The position numbers and the translations under genes are program-made. DNA of 5,957 nt, taken from the NCBI GenBank assembly GCA_022713905.1, contig JAIHTM010000169.1, forward strand, positions 1-5,957. The letters are read 5' to 3'. This DNA comes from Collinsella sp. (lineage in GTDB: Bacteria > Actinomycetota > Coriobacteriia > Coriobacteriales > Coriobacteriaceae). Under the pieces are notes generated by a model. That model saw only the letters and a list, made by a program, of their open reading frames with translations. It had not been told where the DNA came from and searched no databases. This document shows, one piece after another, positions 1-5,899 of this stretch; the stretch's first letter is position 1; every line of letters begins with the position of its first letter.

Positions 1-1654
1 GGCCAAGATCGGACCACGCGAGCATATACGGCCAAGAGCGCTCGGCAAATGAGCGGGCCGAGACGATCGGCGCTGTCGGCAGCTGGTGGCGGGCAGCCTC
101 GCCCTGGCGCACGAGCATCAACAGCAGCGAGCAGGCCTCGGGCTTGCCGGCAGCCATCGGGATATCGTCGAATGGACGATTGCGGTCGACGTGCGACTCG
201 AGCGTGCCATCGACCTCGCCCGGCTCAAGCCCGCCCAGCAGCTGCGCCGCACGGTCGAGCATATCGACCGGACCATCGAGCGTCGAGAGCGCCTGCGCCA
301 GCACGCGCTCCATGCAGTCCTCCACCGCGTTGAGCGTCACAAGCTCCTGCGGCACCACGGCAGACGTACGGTTGCGCACGCGCGCCACAAACTCGAGCGT
401 CGACAGGTACACGTCGCCAAAGGGCGCATAATCTCCCTGGTAGCCGCCGCAAAGCGCCGGTGCCGCCAGCGCGTACTCGGTTTTGGAAAGCGGGCTCAGC
501 GCCATCGCGCCCAGCTCGAGCGCCGTGTCCTCCAGCATCAAACCCAGCGTGCGCGAGCGCAGACGCTCGGCATTGCCCGCCGACACGTCGCGGTCGAGAA
601 CGCGCGCGGCATCCGGCGCATCGCGCTCAACCGTGCGAATATGCAGGCGCTCGGCAATGGCGCGAACGGCGGCGCAGCGAGCCGCCTCGGCCTCCTCCTG
701 CGCCGGCGTAAAGATGCGGTTGCGTCCCAGCACCAGGCCGATTACATTGCGCGGACCCAGGGCGTCGACGGCAAGCGCAGCCAGCAGGGACGACGGCAGG
801 TCGCCTTCGAGCGCCACCACGGCGCGCGACGTACCATGAGCACGGGCGTTATCGCGCACAGCGAGCACCAGCGCCTGCCACAACCACTCCTCGGAACGAA
901 ACTCGGGCAGCTCGTGGTCCTCCAAAGCATCGAGCATTACGCCGCGCTGGATCTCCTGAACCAGTAGGCTCTCCTCAAAACACGGCGCCTGGGCCACCAC
1001 GCGGCCGCAGTCGTCGAGCACAAACGAGCCGCCGGTATACACCGACTCGTCGTACGCACCGACCGGCGCCATGCAGGCAAACCACACGCTGCGCTTGGAT
1101 GCGATCTTGCGGTAGGCTCCGCTGCGCACGGCGGCAATCGCAGCGGTCTCGCGGTCGGTCATATCGAATGCGTTGAACTGGAAATAGGCAATGAGGTCGA
1201 CGCCGGTCGGCAGCATCTCGAGCTCGCGGTCCAAGTCGAAGATCACCGCGATGCGCACGCCGTCCACATCGAACACCGGCGGCGCCCAACGCGCGTCGTT
1301 GTTCTCGCCACGCTGCAGGGCAATGCTCGCACGCGCGGGTACCACACGACCGTCTTTGAGCATCATATAGTCGAGCAGGGGCTGGCCCTCAAACGAAACC
1401 GCTGCGGGCACGATGCAGATCATATCGAGCTCTTGGATACGCTCGGCGACGCCGGTCAAGCCGGCAAGCATGTCGTGCTCAAAATCGGCAGCGCCCACCA
1501 GGCCGCCGGGCAAGGCTCCCATAAAGAGCGGAGCCGGCACGCACAGCACGCGCGCACCGCGCTTGTGGGCCAGACGCGCCTGGTCCTCGATGCGACCGCA
1601 GATACCCTCAATATCACCCAGGCGTATATCGATCTGTGCAAGTGCGAGCTTCAT
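1..1654 (-). CDS. NadE-like pseudoenzyme (degenerate glutamine-dependent NAD+ synthetase homologue), C-terminus cut by window edge
   Basis: The reading frame is open for 551 codons from ATG 1654 to the left edge, with no internal stop. Upstream, AAAGGG lies 7 bases before the ATG and an in-frame TGA sits two codons before it, fixing the start. The protein has the layout of two-domain NadE. Residues 1-245 form a nitrilase-fold glutaminase domain (MKLALAQIDIRLGDIEG start; DE..YTGGSFVLDD..GRVVAQAP near 202-224). Residues 250-551 form an ATP-pyrophosphatase domain (LAALAVDALGPRNV at 291-304; ARVRN at 424-428; SARSFAERSWP near the end, the usual NadE tail). Family catalytic residues are missing. 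The glutaminase Glu (PEL) is Ala41 in VPAPL, the nucleophile Cys (ICED) is Phe139 in VIFDLD, and no K-x-x-LPNY motif is present. The ATP loop SGGxDS is EGDLPS at 283-288, and YGD is CGG at 402-404. Family membership is secure; NAD+ synthetase activity is unlikely. At most a few tens of residues should be missing, given the usual 540-580. Its role is unknown. Confidence 0.88.
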   Translation of the reverse strand, partial: MKLALAQIDIRLGDIEGICGRIEDQARLAHKRGARVLCVPAPLFMGALPGGLVGAADFEHDMLAGLTGVAERIQELDMICIVPAAVSFEGQPLLDYMMLKDGRVVPARASIALQRGENNDARWAPPVFDVDGVRIAVIFDLDRELEMLPTGVDLIAYFQFNAFDMTDRETAAIAAVRSGAYRKIASKRSVWFACMAPVGAYDESVYTGGSFVLDDCGRVVAQAPCFEESLLVQEIQRGVMLDALEDHELPEFRSEEWLWQALVLAVRDNARAHGTSRAVVALEGDLPSSLLAALAVDALGPRNVIGLVLGRNRIFTPAQEEAEAARCAAVRAIAERLHIRTVERDAPDAARVLDRDVSAGNAERLRSRTLGLMLEDTALELGAMALSPLSKTEYALAAPALCGGYQGDYAPFGDVYLSTLEFVARVRNRTSAVVPQELVTLNAVEDCMERVLAQALSTLDGPVDMLDRAAQLLGGLEPGEVDGTLESHVDRNRPFDDIPMAAGKPEACSLLLMLVRQGEAARHQLPTAPIVSARSFAERSWPYMLAWSDLG

Positions 1655-1661
1655 GGCTCAG

Positions 1662-1669
1662 CCCTTTCC
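1662..1669 (-). promoter_or_regulatory. Ribosome binding site of the NadE-like gene
   Basis: On the minus strand GGAAAGGG ends 7 bases before ATG 1654. It supports this start, and the in-frame TGA two codons upstream of the ATG rules out any longer product. Confidence 0.65.
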
Positions 1670-1690
1670 GTCGTAAACCGTCGCTATCGC

Positions 1691-1726
1691 AGTAAAAGCG
1701 CCGGCCGCAAGATGCAGTCGGCGCTT
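1691..1726 (-). terminator. Hairpin with short T-run; weak terminator or leader hairpin
   Basis: A perfect 8-bp inverted repeat has arms AAGCGCCG (1696-1703) and CGGCGCTT (1719-1726) around a 15-base loop. Read on the minus strand, the stem runs into CTTTTACT, so it resembles a rho-independent terminator with a short T-run. It lies 45 bases after the stop of the superoxide reductase gene and 41 bases before the start of the NadE-like gene. It could therefore end the first transcript or sit in the leader of the second. The short T-run and large loop keep the call weak. Confidence 0.35.
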
Positions 1727-1771
1727 GCATGTGCATATGCTAGCTATGATACCCCGAGCGGGGGCGCGCTC

Positions 1772-2134
1772 CTAGAACGTCGCGGACCACAGCCCGTGCA
1801 GGTTGCAATAGGCATAGACGGTACCGGTCTTGGAGCCGCCGGCAAAAAACGTCGAGGGCTTCATGCCGGGCTGGAGGTAATGGACCTCCAAACGGCCCTC
1901 GGCCTCAAGGGCAATCCACTCGATATAGTGCTCGGGCAGGCTGGGGTGCTCGACCGAGCCAACGCGTGCGCGAATCACGTGACCGTCGCGCTCGGTCTCG
2001 ACAACAGGAACGTGCTTCTCGTGCGCCGCGTCCTCGGTGTTCGCGGTCAGCTCCGTGCAGCCGGCAGGGGTTGCAACGTCGTTGCCAAGAGCGGCGATGA
2101 GCTTACCGTCGGGGTCCTTAAAGAATTTCGCCAT
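1772..2134 (-). CDS. One-iron superoxide reductase (desulfoferrodoxin/neelaredoxin family)
   Basis: The 120-residue protein belongs to the family of cytoplasmic non-haem iron enzymes that reduce superoxide to hydrogen peroxide, usually with electrons from rubredoxin, without making oxygen. All ligands expected for the catalytic iron (four His, one Cys) are visible: His41 in EKHVPVVE, His63 and His69 in EHPSLPEHYIEW, and Cys110 and His113 in YCNLHGLW. Glu39 and Lys40, the residues next to the first His that assist catalysis in this family, are also present. The N-terminal rubredoxin-like centre I is gone: of its four Cys ligands only Cys26 remains, while KFFKDPDGK replaces the usual KFYRCEHCG. 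The protein is thus like one-iron SORs that keep a remnant of the N-terminal region. ATG 2134 is chosen because AGGAG lies 6 bases upstream; an in-frame extension to 2224 would translate that site and is not family-like. Stop is TAG at 1772-1774. Confidence 0.93.
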   Translation of the reverse strand: MAKFFKDPDGKLIAALGNDVATPAGCTELTANTEDAAHEKHVPVVETERDGHVIRARVGSVEHPSLPEHYIEWIALEAEGRLEVHYLQPGMKPSTFFAGGSKTGTVYAYCNLHGLWSATF

Positions 2135-2140
2135 GATGTT

Positions 2141-2147
2141 CTCCTTT
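2141..2147 (-). promoter_or_regulatory. Ribosome binding site of the superoxide reductase gene
   Basis: AAAGGAG on the minus strand ends 6 bases before ATG 2134. This strong site decides the start over upstream in-frame ATG codons as far as 2224. Confidence 0.85.
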
Positions 2148-2167
2148 GCTGATGTGCCAATGTTCTC

Positions 2168-2201
2168 GATGGTTCTTATGCCCAAAGGCAGGCGAACCAT
2201 C
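2168..2201. repeat. Nested palindrome upstream of the superoxide reductase gene (possible operator or leader hairpin)
   Basis: The perfect 8-bp arms GATGGTTC (2168-2175) and GAACCATC (2194-2201) enclose 18 bases. Inside them a second hairpin, TGCC (2179-2182) and GGCA (2187-2190), closes a CAAA tetraloop. The element ends 33 bases before the start codon and about 20 bases before the ribosome binding site. It could be a dimeric-repressor operator or a hairpin in the mRNA leader. No T-run follows on either strand, so it is not a standard terminator. The function is inferred from position only. Confidence 0.5.
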
Positions 2202-2239
2202 CACGGCATGGCAAATGAACACATAACGGGCAGGGACGA

Positions 2240-2273
2240 TGGGGCAGCGTGTGCATCCGCCCTGGCGGCCCCA
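2240..2273. repeat. GC-rich hairpin after the SNF2 gene
   Basis: The arms TGGGGC (2240-2245) and GCCCCA (2268-2273) are perfectly complementary. An inner CCGC (2257-2260) can pair with GCGG (2265-2268) as an alternative stem sharing one base with the outer arm. It begins 11 bases after the SNF2 stop codon in the direction of transcription. It could help end that transcript, but no T-run follows on the minus strand, so an intrinsic terminator is not supported. Confidence 0.3.
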
Positions 2274-2283
2274 CCCGAGCGGG

Positions 2284-5200
2284 TTAGCGCCCGTCGCCGC
2301 CCAGCAGCGCCAAAACATCTTCGCGGGTAAACAGCGCCGACGAGATGCCATCGCCGCCGAGCACGCTGTTGACCAAATCGCGCTTGGACTCCTGCATCTG
2401 CATAATGCGCTCCTCGATCGTGTCCTTGGCGATGAGTTTGTACACGGTCACGGTATGTTGCTGGCCAATACGATGTGCGCGGTCAGTCGCCTGGTCCTGC
2501 GCGGCCACGTTCCACCACGGGTCGTAGTGAATGACCACGTCGGCCGCCGTCAGGTTAAGGCCCACGCCGCCCGCCTTGAGCGAGATCAAAAAGACCGGCA
2601 CCTCGCCCGCCTGGAACTGCGCGACCATCTTGGCGCGGCTCTCCTTGGACGAAGCGCCCGTGAGCTTAAGAAAGCCGATGTCCTCCTTGGCCAGGCGCTT
2701 GCCGATGATATCGAGCATACCCGTAAACTGGCTGAACAACAGGATGCGATGCCCGCCGTCGAGTGCGCCGTGCACGAGCTCCATGCACGTATCGAGCTTG
2801 GCGCTCCCCGCCTTGTAATCCTCGTAGTGTAGACGCGGGTCGCAGCAGATCTGGCGCAGCTTGGTGAGCTCGGCGAGCACCTTGAGCTTGTCTTTCTTAA
2901 ACTCGGATGCCTCACGGTGCTGTACCTGCTGGGCGATGCGGTCCTGGTTTGCCAGGTACAGCTTGCGCTGCTCGCCGGTGAGCTGAGCCACGACAGTGTC
3001 CTCGATCTTTTCGGGCAGATCGGCCACCACGTCTTCCTTGACACGACGCAGCACAAACGGCGACACGAGTGCCTGCAGGCGAGCGGCGCTGTCCCCCTCG
3101 GCATGCTCGACCGGACTTTCGAAGCGCTTGGCAAACGACTCGCGCGTGCCAAGCAGGCCCGGCATCAAAAAGTCGAAGATGCTCCAGAGCTCGGACAAAC
3201 GGTTTTCGATGGGCGTGCCCGTCAGGGCAAAGCGCACGCCGGCAGGCAGGCGCTTGGCGGCGCGCGCCACCTGCGTGAGCGGGTTTTTTATGTACTGGGC
3301 CTCATCGAGCACCACGCGGACAAAGTCCTGCTCGACGTACTCGTCGATATCGCGCCGCATAAGGTCATACGACGTTACAACCACGTTGTGCTCGGCCACG
3401 CCGGCGATCTGCACGCGGCGTTGAGCCTTGGCGCCCACAATGGCACACACATCGAGCGACGGGGCAAAGCGCTCCAGCTCGGCGGTCCAGTTGTACACAA
3501 GCGACGCAGGGCACACCACAAGCGTGGGCTTAGTGTCCCCCGCCTCCACGCGCGCCAGGATATGCGCAATCATCTGCAGCGTTTTGCCCAGGCCCATATC
3601 GTCGGCCAAGATGCCGCCGAGGCCCAGGTGCTCGAGCGAGCCGAGCCACTGGTAGCCGTCGACCTGATAGCCGCGCAGTGTGGCCTTGAGCGAGACCGGC
3701 ACCGTAAAGTCCATCTTGCCGAGCGTATCCAAGCGCTCGACGGTGCGACGGAATGCAGCGTCGCGATCGGCTTCGAGCGCGGGCGTGCGCGCAAGCATGC
3801 TGTCGACGAACAGGGTACTCGACGCGGGAAGCGACACGCCGTCGAGCAGGTCGACAGCATCGACCCCCAGATCATCGGCAAGGCCAAACGCGGCGCGCGC
3901 TCCCTCGTCCAGGCGAATGATGTCGCCCGACGTAAGACGCGCAAACGTCTGGTGGCGCTTGTAGGAGTCCAGATAGATGGCAAGGTCTGCCGCCGAAAGC
4001 CCGCTCGCGCCCAGTTCGACATCGAGCAGGTTGCTCTTGACGGTCGCGCGCACCGAAAGCTTGGGCGCAGGGCGGACCGAGACCTGGCGCAGGCGGTCGC
4101 TGAGCATGACCTCGCCCAGCTCGGACAGGGCAGACAGGCCCTCGGTCAGCAAGCGGAACAGGCTCTCGTCATCGCGTTCCTCAAACGCCAGGCCGCCCTC
4201 GTAAAAATCGAAATACAGGGCCGCCGTGTCCATAACGCGAAACTCTGCTACCTCGTCGCGCGGCGGCACGCCCGAGCGCTGCTCTTCGAAGGGGCTGCCC
4301 GGAGCGCCCAGACTAAAGAGATCTGCCGACCAGTCGCCGTAGGTAACCGTAATTTTGCAGGTCACGAGCCCATCGTCGATGCCGATCGCCATAGCAAAGC
4401 TCGGCTCGGGCGCCACGGTATCGAGCGCAGCGGGCGCGGTAAGGTCGGTATAGTCGCGCAAAATGGGCAGCGCCATACGACAGAACTCCCCCACCTGGTC
4501 GGCGGCGATATGGACCGGCGTGCGACAGGGCAGCAAGCGCGATAGGAACGGCGCCGCATGCTGGGCAAACGCTACATCGGTGCGGCGCGCACGGCGGGTG
4601 TCGACCAGATAGGCAACATCGCCCGAAGCAAAGCAGTATGCATCGGCCGGCAGGCGCAGATCGTAGCTGCCACCAGCCGCCGGCGCGATTTTAGCGGCAA
4701 GGAGCGGTGGGCGCTTAGACGGCGCCTCGTCCTCCCCTTCCGGAGGCATCTCAACCGCCACGTCATAGGTGCGATGCGTCGTCGTCCCCCGCGACCAGGC
4801 GGGCTCAAAGGAGATGGTCTGGCCGCGCAGTAGGTCCAGCACATATACGATGCTATGCACGGACAGCGGCAACTGACGCTCGGCAACAAAGCCGCTGCGG
4901 GCAAAGTCGTACGACGCCGAACGCGAGCTTGTGATGTCATCGAGATAGGCGACTGACGTCACAACAAGGTTGAGCAGCTTTGTCGACACGTCATCGAAAG
5001 CCTCGGGCACATGAACAAACGTAAGCTTCTTGCCGTACGAGAAGGTGCCGCCGCGCACGTAGGCGTCGGCCATGCCGTCGATATCCTTGACCACGTAGGA
5101 CACCGAACCGCAGCGAATGCGGAACTCGAGTGCCCAGCTAAAGCGGTCGGCGAACAGCGGATTGTAGTACGGCACCAACGAAGGCTCCAACGCCGCCTTG

Positions 5201-5748
5201 GGGGCGTCGGGATCAACGGCACCGGCAAGCTCGCGGCGCATGCTCGCCAGCTCATCCATGCGCGCGTCCGAAAGATCGGAGAGCGCCGCCATGAGGCTGG
5301 GGCTCGTGGGGACGGGCGCCGGAAAGGGAAAGTTGGGATTGACGGCCGGCGCTTTGGGCGCGGTGCGCGCGGGCTGTTTCGGCTGCGCCGTAAACGTGCG
5401 AACCGGCGTGCGCAGCCCCTCAACAGGCTCGGTGCCGCTAGCGTCCAGGTACGCCAGCGCTGTGGCGATGGCGTGTTTGCACATACCGGGGTAACGATAG
5501 GCAGCGGGGCAATCGCAGTCGTAGTCGATTACCTCGTGCTCGTCCATGTCGAGCGCCACGTGCGTCTTGTACGGGTCGCCACGCGAACCGCGCACCGAGC
5601 CCTCAACCGTCACGTTTTTGGAGAAGCGCGAGCCGCTGTCCTCAATCGACAGCACGGCGCCGTTGAGCATGAGCGAGCGCCCCTTCATAAAGGTGCCGCT
5701 CAGCGCCGCTTCTTTCCGGAGTGCCTGCACAAACGTCCCCTGTGCCAT
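2284..5748 (-). CDS. SWIM zinc-finger SNF2-family DNA-dependent ATPase (helicase-like)
   Basis: This 1154-residue protein has an N-terminal SWIM zinc finger with the CxC...CxH ligands Cys78, Cys80, Cys90 and His92. A Pro/Ala-rich linker follows (about 119-150), then a long region that should correspond to the bacterial SNF2-associated domain, and a complete C-terminal SNF2 motor. Visible motor motifs are LRGYQVDGYQWL (691-702), Walker A DDMGLGKT (716-723), VCPASLVYNW (745-754), DEAQ (815-818), LTGTPIENR (842-850), LLFSQFTGMLDII (1003-1015), SLKAGGVGLNLTAADVVI (1056-1073) and the arginine-finger motif QATDRAHRIGQ (1086-1096). Such proteins use ATP to translocate on double-stranded DNA and remodel protein-DNA complexes, generally without strand separation; the substrate of this one is unknown. 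ATG 5748 is preferred because GGAGG lies 5 bases upstream; a 32-residue longer frame from 5844 would run through the repeats and the ribosome binding site. No residue of the motor looks missing. No restriction or DISARM-type partner genes are next to it. Confidence 0.95.
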   Translation of the reverse strand: MAQGTFVQALRKEAALSGTFMKGRSLMLNGAVLSIEDSGSRFSKNVTVEGSVRGSRGDPYKTHVALDMDEHEVIDYDCDCPAAYRYPGMCKHAIATALAYLDASGTEPVEGLRTPVRTFTAQPKQPARTAPKAPAVNPNFPFPAPVPTSPSLMAALSDLSDARMDELASMRRELAGAVDPDAPKAALEPSLVPYYNPLFADRFSWALEFRIRCGSVSYVVKDIDGMADAYVRGGTFSYGKKLTFVHVPEAFDDVSTKLLNLVVTSVAYLDDITSSRSASYDFARSGFVAERQLPLSVHSIVYVLDLLRGQTISFEPAWSRGTTTHRTYDVAVEMPPEGEDEAPSKRPPLLAAKIAPAAGGSYDLRLPADAYCFASGDVAYLVDTRRARRTDVAFAQHAAPFLSRLLPCRTPVHIAADQVGEFCRMALPILRDYTDLTAPAALDTVAPEPSFAMAIGIDDGLVTCKITVTYGDWSADLFSLGAPGSPFEEQRSGVPPRDEVAEFRVMDTAALYFDFYEGGLAFEERDDESLFRLLTEGLSALSELGEVMLSDRLRQVSVRPAPKLSVRATVKSNLLDVELGASGLSAADLAIYLDSYKRHQTFARLTSGDIIRLDEGARAAFGLADDLGVDAVDLLDGVSLPASSTLFVDSMLARTPALEADRDAAFRRTVERLDTLGKMDFTVPVSLKATLRGYQVDGYQWLGSLEHLGLGGILADDMGLGKTLQMIAHILARVEAGDTKPTLVVCPASLVYNWTAELERFAPSLDVCAIVGAKAQRRVQIAGVAEHNVVVTSYDLMRRDIDEYVEQDFVRVVLDEAQYIKNPLTQVARAAKRLPAGVRFALTGTPIENRLSELWSIFDFLMPGLLGTRESFAKRFESPVEHAEGDSAARLQALVSPFVLRRVKEDVVADLPEKIEDTVVAQLTGEQRKLYLANQDRIAQQVQHREASEFKKDKLKVLAELTKLRQICCDPRLHYEDYKAGSAKLDTCMELVHGALDGGHRILLFSQFTGMLDIIGKRLAKEDIGFLKLTGASSKESRAKMVAQFQAGEVPVFLISLKAGGVGLNLTAADVVIHYDPWWNVAAQDQATDRAHRIGQQHTVTVYKLIAKDTIEERIMQMQESKRDLVNSVLGGDGISSALFTREDVLALLGGDGR

Positions 5749-5750
5749 CA

Positions 5751-5758
5751 CTTCCTCC
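5751..5758 (-). promoter_or_regulatory. Ribosome binding site of the SNF2 gene
   Basis: GGAGGAAG on the minus strand has its GGAGG core 5 bases before ATG 5748. It supports this start rather than the in-frame ATG at 5844. A GTG directly precedes the ATG in frame but is too close to the site to be favoured. Confidence 0.85.
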
Positions 5759-5770
5759 AATCCACACAGC

Positions 5771-5861
5771 AAATGATTTTTCTGGGACGGGGATTTAAAA
5801 ATCATTCCCCATCCCAGAAAGACTGGTCCGCCGCCGTGTGTCATCCAAAATGATTTTTAAA
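5771..5861. repeat. Three copies of the AT-rich motif AATGATTTTT in alternating orientation
   Basis: The motif AATGATTTTT occurs on the plus strand at 5772-5781, on the minus strand at 5797-5806 and on the plus strand again at 5849-5858. The second and third copies extend to a shared 13-mer, AATGATTTTTAAA (minus 5794-5806, plus 5849-5861). The first and third share AAATGATTTTT as a direct repeat (5771-5781, 5848-5858). Neighbouring copies can pair: first with second gives 10 bp around 15 bases, second with third gives 13 bp around 42 bases. The AT-rich motif stands out in this GC-rich sequence. Confidence 0.75.
5779..5820. repeat. 15-bp inverted repeat in the SNF2 leader (strong hairpin or palindromic element)
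   Basis: Arms 5779-5793 (TTTCTGGGACGGGGA) and 5806-5820 (TCCCCATCCCAGAAA) pair at 14 of 15 positions around a 12-base loop. The only mismatch, C5788 against A5811, becomes a G-U wobble in RNA made from the minus strand, the sense strand of the SNF2 gene. No T-run follows on either strand, so a terminator is unlikely. The element ends about 20 bases before the SNF2 ribosome binding site. It may be a leader structure, or a copy of a dispersed REP- or MITE-like palindrome. Confidence 0.75.
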
Positions 5862-5899
5862 GGCTCTGTTAGACCAGGATTGACATGCCGACCTGCCGG

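Noticed and set aside
86..967. A 293-codon open frame on the plus strand
   Set aside because: It is antisense to the NadE-like gene, is rich in Arg, Gln and His as typical of GC-rich shadows, and shows no recognisable domain.
1725..1750. Plus-strand TTGCAT and TATGAT as a promoter pair
   Set aside because: The spacer is only 14 bases and there is no plus-strand gene downstream to serve.
1433..2152. A 239-codon plus-strand frame spanning the NadE-like start, the gap and the superoxide reductase gene
   Set aside because: It runs antisense across two well-supported genes and the intergenic hairpin, with no family resemblance.
2135..2224. A 30-residue N-terminal extension of the superoxide reductase
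   Set aside because: It includes the AAAGGAG ribosome binding site and the nested palindrome; the family start matches ATG 2134.
2917..4545. A 542-codon open frame on the plus strand opposite the SNF2 gene
   Set aside because: It lies wholly antisense to the SNF2 ATPase, whose motor and motifs are unambiguous. Its translation is basic and low in family-like motifs, as expected from reading the complement of a GC-rich gene.
2284..5748. The SNF2 protein as part of a DISARM-like or other phage defence system
   Set aside because: No methyltransferase, PLD-family, DUF1998 or restriction gene is visible next to it; the neighbours are a superoxide reductase and an unidentifiable fragment. The SWIM-SNF2 layout is a common stand-alone bacterial protein.
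5749..5844. A 32-residue N-terminal extension of the SNF2 protein from ATG 5844
   Set aside because: It would translate the inverted repeats and the strong GGAGG site that precedes ATG 5748, and it has no similarity to the family's N-terminus.
5011..5853. A 280-codon plus-strand frame at the SNF2 5' end
   Set aside because: It is antisense to the SWIM region and runs through the leader repeats; composition is that of a shadow frame.
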